The notes: generated by a model from the letters alone, not told the origin. DNA of 33,117 bases from Kribbella albertanoniae (GCF_004348455.1 NZ_SMKA01000069.1:1-33117), one strand, 5' to 3'; positions 7,815 through 15,258 are shown, counted from the first letter of the stretch. Made by a program: numbers and translations.

Positions 7815-8720
7815 TCAGGACCTTGCGAGGAACGGGGCTGGATCGCCGTACCCGAGGTCGGTCATGCCGGCCTTGCGGAACGCGTCGACGACGAGTGTGC
7901 GGCGTACTGCGGCGAAGGTGAGCACGTGCGCGATCATGCTGCCGAAGCTGGAGACTTTGGGCGGAGCGCAGGTCGAGTCGACGAAGGTTTCGTCGAACGT
8001 GTTCTCGGCGCTGACCCGGCGGACGAGCTCGAGGAACCGGGGTCCCGCGATGTCGTAGCGATCCCGCAGCTGGCCCAAGGACACGGCCCGGCCGCTCTCC
8101 GGGAACTCGAACGGTTCGGCGGCCACGGCCGCGAGCCACATCTCGAGCTGCCAGACCATCCGGTCCAGCATCCGCCGCGGCGTGACCGGCGGTTCGTCCA
8201 GATCAGGCGCGGGGATCGGCCCGTCGAGGATGTCGGGGGAGATGTCGCGGGCGCGATCGATCAGTTCGCCGAGCAGACTCACGTGGTGCTCGGCGAGACC
8301 GGTGACGATGTCCATGCTGGTGACCTTTCGTCGGGCCGGCAGGCGGAGACCCGCCGGTGGATGGAAATGGACCCCGCTCGGTGCGTCGAGGAAGAACGGG
8401 TGCGTCGGCTGCCGGCGCCACTGCTTCGGCGTCGTCCCGTACGACCGCGAGAACGCCCGGGTGAACGCCTCATGTGACCCGAATCCGGCATCGACCGCGA
8501 TGTCGAGGATGCCCCGGTCAGTGCCGGCCAATTGGTACGCCGCTCGCTCCAGCAGCAACCGTCGCCGGAGGGCGATCGGGGTCTCACCCGCCACCGCCGT
8601 CGCGATCCGGTCGCAATGGAACCGCGACAGGTGCAACCGCCGAGCCAGCTCGGCCCCGGATGCGGACGCATCGTCCAGGCTCTCGCCGACCACGTCCACC
8701 AACGCCACGAACAGATCCAT
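7815..8720 (-). CDS. AraC-type HTH / DinB-like fusion protein
   Basis: The 301-residue protein has an N-terminal AraC double helix-turn-helix (about 20-103, ending AFSRSYGTTPKQWRR) and a C-terminal four-helix region (about 140-295) resembling DinB-family metal-binding proteins. That region includes HH at 145-146 and MIAHVLTFAAVRR near 263-275. AraC proteins normally carry the sensor at the N-terminus; here the DNA-binding part comes first. DinB-type domains often bind a metal through three histidines; I can clearly place only two positions. The ATG at 8720 follows CAGGAT by 6 nt, suggesting a leaderless start. It is likely a regulator responding to a small molecule or thiol; the target is unknown. 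Confidence 0.8.
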   Translation of the reverse strand: MDLFVALVDVVGESLDDASASGAELARRLHLSRFHCDRIATAVAGETPIALRRRLLLERAAYQLAGTDRGILDIAVDAGFGSHEAFTRAFSRSYGTTPKQWRRQPTHPFFLDAPSGVHFHPPAGLRLPARRKVTSMDIVTGLAEHHVSLLGELIDRARDISPDILDGPIPAPDLDEPPVTPRRMLDRMVWQLEMWLAAVAAEPFEFPESGRAVSLGQLRDRYDIAGPRFLELVRRVSAENTFDETFVDSTCAPPKVSSFGSMIAHVLTFAAVRRTLVVDAFRKAGMTDLGYGDPAPFLARS

Positions 8721-8837
8721 GCCTAGATCCTGCCGATCCGCGGTCCCGTGAGTCTTGACCGCTTTTGCTCACTGTCTTCTGAGATTCACCTGGGCGCCAC
8801 TGCTGAGCCGTTGATCTCCGGCCGCAGACCTGATGGC

Positions 8838-8853
8838 ATTGGTCCGGACCAAT
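8838..8853. promoter_or_regulatory. Perfect 16-bp palindrome upstream of phosphodiesterase gene
   Basis: ATTGGTCCGGACCAAT reads the same on both strands and lies 21 nt before the GTG start at 8875, ahead of a GGAGGA ribosome-binding site. Its TGGTC-N2-GACCA core equals that of the dre box bound by the GntR-type regulator DasR in Streptomyces, differing only in the two central bases. It is probably a repressor operator; the regulator is not in this window. Confidence 0.55.
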
Positions 8854-8874
8854 CAACTGCCTTCGGAGGAGCCT

Positions 8875-10386
8875 GTGAACCGCCCCCTAGCTGTCACCGC
8901 TCTCGGGATCGTCGCCGCCACCAGCCTGCTCGCCACCTCGGCGTTCGGGGTTGCCGATGCCCCGTCCGCCCGCACCCAAAAGGTGCTGGTGATCGGCATC
9001 GACGGTGCGATGCTGAACAAGATCCAGGCCTTCAACACCCCGGCGATGAAGGAGCTGATCAGTACCGGCTCGGCCGCCAAGACCACCCTGTACGCGTCGC
9101 CGTTCGCTCCGACCGTCTCGGGACCGGGGTGGGCGACCAACGCGACCGGTGTCTGGCCGGACAAGCACAAGGTGAAGAGCAACAGTTGGGGGACGGGTTC
9201 GAACCTGAGCCAGTACCCGGACTTCCTGACCCGGATCGAGCGCGCCCGCCCCGAACTGTCGACGTACGCGATCGCCGATTGGACGCCGCTGACCACCAAC
9301 AGCGCCGGGCAGGCGATCTTCAGCGACGAGATCCAGAAGAAGGTCACATACGACGGTGATGCCCTCGGCTGGGCGGCCGCCGATGCGCGGATCGCGACCG
9401 AGGCCGCGGCGTACCTGAAGGACGCCGGCCCCGACGCGTCCTTCGTGTACTTCGGGGATGTGGATATCGCCGGCCACAGCTGTGGTGCCGCCGGTGCCTG
9501 CTACCGGAAGGCGACCGAGCAGACCGACAAGCACATCGCGACTCTGCTGACCGCGGTCCGCGCGCGGCCGACGTACTCGAACGAGGACTGGACCATCCTC
9601 GTCACCTCAGACCACGGCCACACCGAATCCGGCGGTCACGGCGGCAGTTCGCCGGGTGAGCGGTCGTCGTTCATCATCCGCAACGGCCCCGGTACGACGC
9701 CTGGTACGCCGGCGATCGCCCCGAAGAACGTGGATATCGCGGCCATCGTGCTGAGCCGGTTCGGGGTGTCCGCTCCGGAGCTCGACGGCCAGTCGACACC
9801 GCCCGCGGATCCGTTCGACACGTTGGTCGGCTCACTGCAGTCGCGGGTGGACGAGACCGGCGTACCGGCTGAGGTGAAGGGCTGGACCCACAGCACCCCG
9901 GCGGGGTGGACGATCGACAACGCCGGGCTGGGTACTGGTGGGGTCCGCGAGTGGCAGGGCTGGTCGTTCACCACGGACGACTTCTGGACGCGTGCGGCTC
10001 CCGACCAGTCGCGGGAAGGCAATGTCCGGGCTCGCGGTGTCTTCGCCGTCGCCGACTCGGACGAGTGGTCCGACAAGTCCCGGAGCGGCCTCTTCAACAG
10101 CAAGCTGTCGTCGCCGGCGTACGACGTCACCGGTGCCACGACCGCGACCGTCACCTTCTCCTCGCACTACCTGAAGAGCGGCAACGAGACCGCGACCGTG
10201 CTCGCCGCCTTCGACAACGCGGCACCCAAACCGGTCCTCACCTACACCGCCGACGCCATCGCCAAGCAGGAGCGCCTCACCATCCCCGTCCCCGCCGGCG
10301 CCCGCACCCTCAAGCTCACCTGGTCCCTCACCAACGGCGACAACGACTGGTACTGGGCCATCGACAACCCGCAGATCGGTCGCTAA
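8875..10386 (+). CDS. Secreted alkaline-phosphatase-superfamily phosphodiesterase
   Basis: The GTG at 8875 is chosen because GGAGGA (8865-8870) precedes it and a signal peptide follows at once (hydrophobic stretch about 5-25); ATG at 8833 would bury the signal. The 503-residue product has the type I phosphodiesterase/nucleotide pyrophosphatase fold: metal-binding Asp43 (VIGIDGAM), a nucleophile Thr or Ser in APTVSGPGWATNATG (about 82-96), DVDIAGH and TSDHGHTESGGHGG, all consistent with a two-zinc site. After about residue 325 comes a beta-rich extension resembling carbohydrate-binding or jelly-roll modules. It probably hydrolyses phosphodiester or phosphomonoester bonds outside the cell; the substrate is unknown. 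Its stop lies at the edge of hairpin repeat copy 3. Confidence 0.88.
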   Translation: MNRPLAVTALGIVAATSLLATSAFGVADAPSARTQKVLVIGIDGAMLNKIQAFNTPAMKELISTGSAAKTTLYASPFAPTVSGPGWATNATGVWPDKHKVKSNSWGTGSNLSQYPDFLTRIERARPELSTYAIADWTPLTTNSAGQAIFSDEIQKKVTYDGDALGWAAADARIATEAAAYLKDAGPDASFVYFGDVDIAGHSCGAAGACYRKATEQTDKHIATLLTAVRARPTYSNEDWTILVTSDHGHTESGGHGGSSPGERSSFIIRNGPGTTPGTPAIAPKNVDIAAIVLSRFGVSAPELDGQSTPPADPFDTLVGSLQSRVDETGVPAEVKGWTHSTPAGWTIDNAGLGTGGVREWQGWSFTTDDFWTRAAPDQSREGNVRARGVFAVADSDEWSDKSRSGLFNSKLSSPAYDVTGATTATVTFSSHYLKSGNETATVLAAFDNAAPKPVLTYTADAIAKQERLTIPVPAGARTLKLTWSLTNGDNDWYWAIDNPQIGR

Positions 10387-10474
10387 CGACACGTAGTAGT
10401 GGTGGAAAACGGCGCCCGCGCGGGAGTCCCCCGCGGGCACCGTCGTCTACGTAGATACCTACTACCTGTTCTTA
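10384..10474. repeat. Imperfect hairpin repeat, copy 3
   Basis: Outer arms TAACGACACGTAGT (10384-10397) and ACTACCTGTTCTTA (10461-10474) pair imperfectly. The sequence aacgacacgtagtagt (10385-10400) is identical to 29453-29468 in copy 4. About 66-68 nt further, each copy has a similar right edge (gttcttaccg here, gtccttaccg there). The element fills the whole gap between two convergent genes, touching both stop codons. Confidence 0.7.
10414..10438. terminator. Bidirectional terminator-like hairpin
   Basis: GCCCGCG (10414-10420) pairs with CGCGGGC (10432-10438), and an inner GGG/CCC pair across an AGT loop extends the stem. It lies inside repeat copy 3, between the convergent stops of the phosphodiesterase and anti-sigma-like genes, so it can serve both. 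No T-run follows, as is common in actinomycetes. Confidence 0.65.
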
Positions 10475-10477
10475 CCG

Positions 10478-11542
10478 TCACTCCATCGGGATGTAGAGGG
10501 CGAGGAACAGTTCGCCGGAGACCTGGCGCTGGGTTTGGCGGAAGATGACGGGGCCGGCGGCTTGGGCGGGGACCGGGGCCAGGTAGAGGCCGGAGGCCGG
10601 GCCGTCGGCCGGGGTGAAGTCGTACGACCGGCCGCCCGGCGTGCCCGCTAGCTCCAGCGAGTGTGCCTGCGAGCTGCCGTTGACACCGAAGACAGCCAGG
10701 TACGGCTCGAACTCCGGTCCCTGGATCTCGATGCTCGCGTAGCGCGGTCCTGACGTGGGACTGGCTATAGCGTCGTGCAGGCGGTAGGTGCGGCCGTGGA
10801 ACTGGGCGACGACCGGGAGCTCGACGTAGTTGTACGGGGGATCGATGGCGCGGGTTTCGGCGCGGGTGTAGACGGCGGCACCGAGCAGCAGGCCGGGCGA
10901 CTTCAGCTCACGACCGTTGCCGTCGACAACTGTTGCGGTCAGCTCGGCCGCCCGGCCGGCGCGCAGGCCGAGGTTCTCGTGCAGTACGGCGCCGAAGCGC
11001 TCACCCGGGAGCGGATCGGACACGTTGTCGCAGGCTCGGGTGGTGATCACCTTCCCGTTGATCCGCAGCACCACGGCGCCCAAGCCGCTCGCCGACGCAT
11101 TGCCGGGGATCGTGCAGAAGACCCGGAAGTCGACCTTCGTGTCGTTCGGGAACCAGATGAACGAGATCGGCCGATCGCTGATCTTGGCCACCTGCAGCTC
11201 GGCGCCGGCCACCTCGGCCTGGTAGCGGACGCCGTTGATCACGTAGTCGTTCGTGGCCGGCTTGACCGGGGCGGTTGGCATGCGGTCGCTCGGGGGTGAC
11301 GTGACCCGCGCCGGAGGCGGAACCGGCGTCGTGGCCGGTTCGCTGCGCTCGAGGACCGGCGTACCGGTGAGGACCGCGCCGACCGCGGCCAGGCAGGCCG
11401 CTGCGCTGACAACCCCGGTCGCGACCCGGCGGCGTCGTACCTGGGTTGCTCGGCGCTGGACCTGGGCGAGCGGGGCCGGGGTGGCGAGGTCGATCTCGTC
11501 CGCCTGGTCGCTGAGGTGGCGCCGGAGTTCGTCGAGGCTCAT
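10478..11542 (-). CDS. Anti-sigma-like single-pass membrane protein
   Basis: The 354-residue protein has a short cytoplasmic N-terminus (about 1-40, with an Arg-rich QVRRRRVATG segment), one transmembrane helix (about 41-60), a Pro/Thr-rich linker (about 66-95) and an extracytoplasmic region of about 255 residues I do not recognise. It overlaps the upstream SigE-family sigma gene by 4 nt (ATGA). That architecture and coupling are what an anti-sigma factor or sigma-linked sensor shows, although no zinc-binding HxxxCxxC motif is present. It should hold or modulate the sigma factor at the membrane; this is inference from position and topology. The gene ends against hairpin repeat copy 3. Confidence 0.65.
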   Translation of the reverse strand: MSLDELRRHLSDQADEIDLATPAPLAQVQRRATQVRRRRVATGVVSAAACLAAVGAVLTGTPVLERSEPATTPVPPPARVTSPPSDRMPTAPVKPATNDYVINGVRYQAEVAGAELQVAKISDRPISFIWFPNDTKVDFRVFCTIPGNASASGLGAVVLRINGKVITTRACDNVSDPLPGERFGAVLHENLGLRAGRAAELTATVVDGNGRELKSPGLLLGAAVYTRAETRAIDPPYNYVELPVVAQFHGRTYRLHDAIASPTSGPRYASIEIQGPEFEPYLAVFGVNGSSQAHSLELAGTPGGRSYDFTPADGPASGLYLAPVPAQAAGPVIFRQTQRQVSGELFLALYIPME

Positions 11543-12024
11543 GACTGCTCCAGGGGGTGGTCGACGAGACGGGGATCGATGCGGAGTTTGGCGAGCGCCC
11601 GGCTGGTCTGGCTCTTGACGGTGCCGACCGAGCAGCCGAGGATCCGGGCGGTCTCTGCCTCGGAGAGGTCTTCGTAGAAGCGCAGTACGACGACCGCCCG
11701 CATCCGCCGGGGGAGTCGCTTCAACGCGCGGCCGAGGTCGACCGCGGGTTCCCCGTCGTACTGCGGGGAGTGGGGGAGCTCGTCGGTCGGCTGCTCACCG
11801 TTCCAGCGGCGGCGCCACCAGGCGGAGTAGGTGTTCAGCATCGTCCGGTGCACGTAGGCGCCCGGCTCGTGGATCCGCCCCCAGGCCAGCCAGCACCGGG
11901 CCAGCGTCGTCTGCACCAGGTCCTCGGCCAACGCCCGATCCTGGGTCAGCAGGTACGCCGTCCGCAGCAGCTGCCCATATCTCGCCGCAACGAAGTCCTC
12001 GAACTCCGCCCGGTCCACCGTCAT
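11539..12024 (-). CDS. SigE-family ECF sigma factor
   Basis: The 161-residue protein has sigma region 2 (about 15-75, with ALAEDLVQTTLARCW and the -10-binding segment) and region 4 (about 98-150, with LPRRMRAVVVLRFYEDLSEA and a GCSVGTVKSQTSRAL helix-turn-helix). It belongs to the actinobacterial SigE-like ECF group and redirects RNA polymerase to a small regulon, probably including itself. ATG at 12024 is preferred: CAGGGT (12031-12036 on the complement) lies 6 nt upstream, a leaderless arrangement; TTG at 12054 has no support. The anti-sigma-like gene overlaps its stop. It is divergent from the DGPF/ECF42 pair, so two unrelated sigma modules sit back to back. Confidence 0.9.
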   Translation of the reverse strand: MTVDRAEFEDFVAARYGQLLRTAYLLTQDRALAEDLVQTTLARCWLAWGRIHEPGAYVHRTMLNTYSAWWRRRWNGEQPTDELPHSPQYDGEPAVDLGRALKRLPRRMRAVVVLRFYEDLSEAETARILGCSVGTVKSQTSRALAKLRIDPRLVDHPLEQS

Positions 12025-12072
12025 TCCCACACCCTGCCCGAGTACCTGGGCCAAGCCAGAGGTTGCATGCCT

Positions 12073-12100
12073 TGTCGATCCGAGCCTGCCCAGTTCGTGT
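12073..12100 (+). promoter_or_regulatory. Candidate ECF42-type promoter
   Basis: TGTCGA at 12073-12078 is followed after 17 nt by CGTG (12096-12099), upstream of the DGPF gene. As I recall, Streptomyces ECF42 promoters carry TGTCGA at -35 and a CG(A/T)C at -10. The -35 matches exactly and the -10 in three of four positions. It would make the DGPF-ECF42 operon autoregulated. Confidence 0.5.
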
Positions 12101-12131
12101 AGAGGGTGAGACTAGGAACTAGGAGGTCATG

Positions 12132-12476
12132 ATGACGCAGTACTTGCTGAGCATTTACCAGCCGGACGGGCCGATCCCGGAGCCGGAGGTTCTCGAGAAG
12201 ATCATGCGGGAGCTGAACGCGGTGAACGACGAGATGCGGGCGTCGGGCGTGTGGGTGTTCGGGGCCGGCCTGCATCCGCCGGAGACCTCGACCGTGGTCA
12301 AGGCGTCCGGCGGGGACGTGCTGGTGACCGATGGGCCGTACACCGAGGGGAAGGAACACCTCGGCGGGTTCACGGTGATCGAGGCCGAGGATCTCGACGC
12401 CGCGCTGCACTGGGCGCGGAAGGTGGCCAAGGTACTGGACCCGCTGGCGATCGAGGTGCGGCCATCCCAGAGCTGA
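12132..12476 (+). CDS. DGPF-domain (YCII-related) protein
   Basis: This 114-residue protein has the DGPF/YCII-related fold, with the hallmark VTDGPYTEGKEHLGGF (about 66-81) and a dimeric ferredoxin-like pattern of strands and helices. Two ATGs lie at 12129 and 12132; AGGAGG at 12121-12126 is better spaced (5 nt) for the second. Proteins of this type are the conserved partners of ECF42 sigma factors, and the next gene is one. They are often listed as targets of that sigma factor; a sensing or enzymatic role has been proposed but not shown. A TGTCGA -35 element upstream supports that regulatory link. Confidence 0.9.
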   Translation: MTQYLLSIYQPDGPIPEPEVLEKIMRELNAVNDEMRASGVWVFGAGLHPPETSTVVKASGGDVLVTDGPYTEGKEHLGGFTVIEAEDLDAALHWARKVAKVLDPLAIEVRPSQS

Positions 12477-12487
12477 CCGTTGCGGAA

Positions 12488-13660
12488 GTGTTCCGGGCCG
12501 AGCACGGCCGCGCGGTGGCCGTGCTCACCCGGATCTTCGGCGATCTCGAGATCGCGGAGGACGCCGTCCAGGATGCGTTCGCCGCGGCGGTCGAGAAGTG
12601 GCCGGAGACCGGCGTACCGCCGAGCCCGGCCGGCTGGATCATCACGACCGCGAAGAACCGGGCGATCGACCGGTTGCGGCGTGAGGACAAGCGCGAGGAC
12701 AGGCAGGCGCAGGCGGCGTTGCTGCATGCGCAAGGCGAGCCGGAGGAGGTGGGAGCCGTGTACGACGAACAGTTGCGGCTGCTGTTCACCTGCTGCCATC
12801 CCGCCCTCGCGCTGAACGTCCGGGTCGCGCTCACGCTGCGGATGCTCGGTGGGCTGACCACGACCGAAATCGCCCGCGCGTTCCTCGTGCCGGAGCCGAC
12901 CATGGCGCAACGGCTGGTCCGGGCGAAGACGAAGATCCGCGCGGCCGGCATCCCGTACCGCGTCCCGTACGAGGCCGACCTGCCCGAACGCGTCCGCGGC
13001 GTGCTCGCCGTCGTCTACCTGATCTTCAACGAGGGGTACGCCGCTTCGTCCGGCGACACCCTCGTGCGCGACGACCTCGCGCTGGAGGCGATCCGGCTCG
13101 GCCGGGTCCTGGTCGACCTGATGCCGGATGAACCCGAGGCGGTCGGCCTGCTCGCGCTGATGCTCCTCCAGCACTCCCGCCGCGAGGCTCGAGTCGACGC
13201 CGACGGCTCGCTCATCCGCCTCAAAGACCAGGACCGCGCCCGCTGGGACAGCGACCTGATCACCGAAGGCCAAGACCTGGTACGTCGTTGCCTCCGCCGC
13301 AACCGCCCTGGTCCCTACCAACTGCAGGCCGCGATCAACGCCGTCCACAGCGATCCGCCACCCACCGACTGGACCCAGATCCTCCAGCTCTACAACCACC
13401 TACTGACCCTCGACCCCACCCCGGTAGTAGCCCTCCATCGAGCCGTAGCCCTCGCCGAAGTAGAAGGCCCAGCCGCAGCCCTCACCGTGGTCGACGCCCT
13501 CAACCTCGACACCTACTACCTCTTCCACGCCATCCGCGCCGACCTCCTCACCCGCCTCAACCGCCGCACCGAAGCCCGAGCCGCCTACCAAACCGCGCGG
13601 CACTTGACGGACAACGCCGCCGAGCAACGCTTCCTCGAGGCTCGCGCAGCCGCCACCTGA
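12488..13660 (+). CDS. ECF42-type sigma factor with TPR-like C-terminal extension
   Basis: Sigma region 2 is at about 1-65 (FGDLEIAEDAVQDAFAAAV, WIITTAKNRAIDRLRRED) and region 4 at about 90-150 (LTTTEIARAFLVPEPTMAQRL). A long helical extension (about 160-390) of the TPR-like kind defines ECF42. No anti-sigma factor is expected; the extension is thought to regulate activity. The start is uncertain: GTG at 12488 gives 390 residues, while CTG at 12472 would overlap the DGPF stop and keep the N-terminal PELTVAEVF that homologues seem to have. The 3' part (about 13410-13600) uses GTA, GAA and CCA codons more than the rest, perhaps a different origin of the extension. Confidence 0.9.
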   Translation: MFRAEHGRAVAVLTRIFGDLEIAEDAVQDAFAAAVEKWPETGVPPSPAGWIITTAKNRAIDRLRREDKREDRQAQAALLHAQGEPEEVGAVYDEQLRLLFTCCHPALALNVRVALTLRMLGGLTTTEIARAFLVPEPTMAQRLVRAKTKIRAAGIPYRVPYEADLPERVRGVLAVVYLIFNEGYAASSGDTLVRDDLALEAIRLGRVLVDLMPDEPEAVGLLALMLLQHSRREARVDADGSLIRLKDQDRARWDSDLITEGQDLVRRCLRRNRPGPYQLQAAINAVHSDPPPTDWTQILQLYNHLLTLDPTPVVALHRAVALAEVEGPAAALTVVDALNLDTYYLFHAIRADLLTRLNRRTEARAAYQTARHLTDNAAEQRFLEARAAAT

Positions 13661-13717
13661 TGTGCCCGCTCCTTGAAACCCCACCTGACGCCCCGCCCGC
13701 ATCAGTAGGGTCTTGGC

Positions 13718-14485
13718 ATGCCGGGATTCGAACTGATCTGTGAGGTGGAGCCGCCGACGCGGCCTGACCTGAAGAAGGTGCGGCACCAGATCGGGGTGAT
13801 GAGCCCGATCGCGGACGCGTTCCTGATTCCCGACAACCACATCGGCCGGGCGACTGTCTCGAGTGTCGCCGTCGCCAATGAGGTGCAGGCGATGGGTTCC
13901 CGCGGGATCGCCTGCCTGAACTCGCGCGACCGCAACCTGCTCGGCTTCCGCCGCGACCTGCTCACGGCAGCCGCGTACGGCGTGGAGCAGTTCCTGTTCG
14001 TCCATGGTGACGATCCGGCCGAAGGTGCTCGCACCAGCCAGCTCACGGTTCGCGCGATGATCGAGCAGACCCGGGCGACGACGTACCCGAACTTGAAGCC
14101 CTTCCAGGTCGGCGCCACCACCCGCCTCCGCCCGGTCCCGCGCTGGAAGGCCGAGGCCGACTTCTTGTTCGTCCAGATCAGCTACGACGTCGACGAACTC
14201 CTTCGCTGGCGCGATTCCGTCGACCTGACCATCCCTGTGTACGCCGGTGTCATGGTCCTCGCCAGCCCCGCCATGGCCCGCAATCTCGCCGCCCTGCCCC
14301 AGCTCACCATCCCCGACAGCCTGATCAAAGCCGTCGACCAGGACCGCGACGCCGGCGTCGACCACGCCTGCGAACAGATCGTCCGCATCCGCGACTCCGG
14401 CGCCTTCGACGGCGTCCACTTGATCCCGGTGAGCCGCTACCGCCAGGTCGCCGCCCGCCTGGAAAGGGAGTTGCACAGAGGGTGA
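13718..14485 (+). CDS. Methylenetetrahydrofolate reductase-like protein
   Basis: The 255-residue protein resembles the MetF/MTHFR TIM barrel. FELICEVEPP opens the barrel, CLNSRDRNLLGFRRDLLTAA (about 68-87) matches the segment for folate and flavin contacts, and FLFVHGDDP (about 94-102) matches the LxLRGDPP flavin-binding turn. A PVYAGVMV strand follows (about 174-181). The usual length is near 290, so it is short. It would use FAD and NAD(P)H to reduce 5,10-methylene-THF to 5-methyl-THF, but the divergent motifs (HGDDP for RGDPP) leave room for a related flavin-dependent or C1 role. The ATG at 13718 follows TAGGGT (13706-13711) by 6 nt, a leaderless start with a CCTGAC -35 16 nt further up. 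Confidence 0.75.
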   Translation: MPGFELICEVEPPTRPDLKKVRHQIGVMSPIADAFLIPDNHIGRATVSSVAVANEVQAMGSRGIACLNSRDRNLLGFRRDLLTAAAYGVEQFLFVHGDDPAEGARTSQLTVRAMIEQTRATTYPNLKPFQVGATTRLRPVPRWKAEADFLFVQISYDVDELLRWRDSVDLTIPVYAGVMVLASPAMARNLAALPQLTIPDSLIKAVDQDRDAGVDHACEQIVRIRDSGAFDGVHLIPVSRYRQVAARLERELHRG

Positions 14486-14497
14486 GGTGTGTATAGT
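14471..14497 (+). promoter_or_regulatory. Promoter of the vapB-like gene
   Basis: TTGCAC (14471-14476) and TATAGT (14492-14497) form a near-consensus pair with 15-nt spacing. The ATG at 14505 is 7 nt after the -10 hexamer, so the transcript is probably leaderless. The promoter overlaps the 3' end of the MTHFR-like gene. Confidence 0.6.
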
Positions 14498-14504
14498 TAG
14501 GCGC

Positions 14505-14789
14505 ATGCCTCGGATTCAGATCTACCTTCCGGACGACCTCTATGCGGAGGTCAAGACTCGCAAGCTGCGTGCGTCGGAGCTGGCGCAGCATGCGCTGCGA
14601 GCGGAGATTCGCCGTCAAGAGCTGATTGAGGCTGCCCGGGCGTGGCTCGCCGAGCAGAACGCGGAGCACGGTGAGCCGTCGGAGGAAGATCTCATCTGGG
14701 CAGCGGAGGTCGTTGCACGTATGAAGGCGAAGCTTCGTCCGGACGTGGAGCACGAGACGTCTGCCGACGGCACTCGGAAGGCGAGCTGA
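14505..14789 (+). CDS. Ribbon-helix-helix antitoxin (VapB/CcdA-like)
   Basis: The 94-residue protein begins PRIQIYLPDDLYAEVKTRKL (2-21), a ribbon-helix-helix strand and first helix; residues 22-40 complete the DNA-binding unit. An acidic helical C-terminus (about 45-94) would wrap the toxin. It lies 3 nt upstream of a PIN-domain toxin gene, the standard antitoxin-first order. The dimer should bind its own promoter and repress the pair. The ATG at 14505 is favoured over GTG at 14487 because the latter lies across the -10 hexamer TATAGT. Confidence 0.85.
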   Translation: MPRIQIYLPDDLYAEVKTRKLRASELAQHALRAEIRRQELIEAARAWLAEQNAEHGEPSEEDLIWAAEVVARMKAKLRPDVEHETSADGTRKAS

Positions 14790-14792
14790 ATC

Positions 14793-15179
14793 GTGCCGGA
14801 AGCCGTTCTGGACAGTGGGGCAGTCAGTTTCTTCGCGCAGGGCTCGAGTCGTGCCCGAGCTCTCACCGCGTTGCTCATCGCCGCGGAGATGTGGCCGCCG
14901 GTGGTTCCTTCTGCAGTGCTGGTCGAGTGCCTGATAGGTCATCCTGGCAAGGATGTGCAGACCAACAGGTTTCTCAAGATCTGTGACATCCGGGCGAGCC
15001 TGCCCGAGCTGGAAGCCCGTCGAGCTGCCAAGTTGCGCACCGATGCGGGCCGCGGATCCGCTGTCGATGCCATCGTGGTTGCCGTCGCGGAGCCGGACGG
15101 AGTGGTGGTTACCGGCGACACCGTCGACATTACGGCGCTCGCGGCAAATGCCGTCGGTGTGACAGTCGAGGCTGTGTGA
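14793..15179 (+). CDS. PIN-domain toxin (VapC-like)
   Basis: The 128-residue protein has the PIN nuclease fold with its acidic metal-binding residues in place: Asp7 (VLDSGAV), Glu45 (VLVECL), Asp92 (AVDAIVV) and Asp109 (TGDTVDI). VapC toxins are Mg- or Mn-dependent ribonucleases that cut tRNA or rRNA; the target here cannot be told. Starting at GTG 14793, 3 nt after the antitoxin stop, it is surely cotranscribed. All catalytic residues are present, so the module looks active rather than decayed. It sits immediately upstream of nuoI, 80 nt away, on the same strand. Confidence 0.87.
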   Translation: MPEAVLDSGAVSFFAQGSSRARALTALLIAAEMWPPVVPSAVLVECLIGHPGKDVQTNRFLKICDIRASLPELEARRAAKLRTDAGRGSAVDAIVVAVAEPDGVVVTGDTVDITALAANAVGVTVEAV

Positions 15180-15217
15180 CCCGTCGAGTGTTGGCGCGGG
15201 ATCGGGGTGGAACCGAC

Positions 15218-15239
15218 TAGTGTCCTGGTAGTACAGGAC
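15218..15239 (+). promoter_or_regulatory. Candidate nuoI operon promoter with overlapping inverted repeat
   Basis: TAGTGT (15218-15223) is a plausible -10. GTCCTG (15222-15227) and CAGGAC (15234-15239) form a perfect 6-bp inverted repeat across GTAGTA, beginning in the -10 and covering the likely start of transcription. It could be an operator or a leader hairpin. I see no convincing -35. Confidence 0.4.
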
Positions 15240-15258
15240 TTCGACGGGGAGGTGGAGC

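Noticed and set aside
12155..13399. A 414-codon minus-strand frame opposite the DGPF and ECF42 genes
   Set aside because: The composition is that of antisense translation and it spans two well-supported genes; no domain is recognisable.
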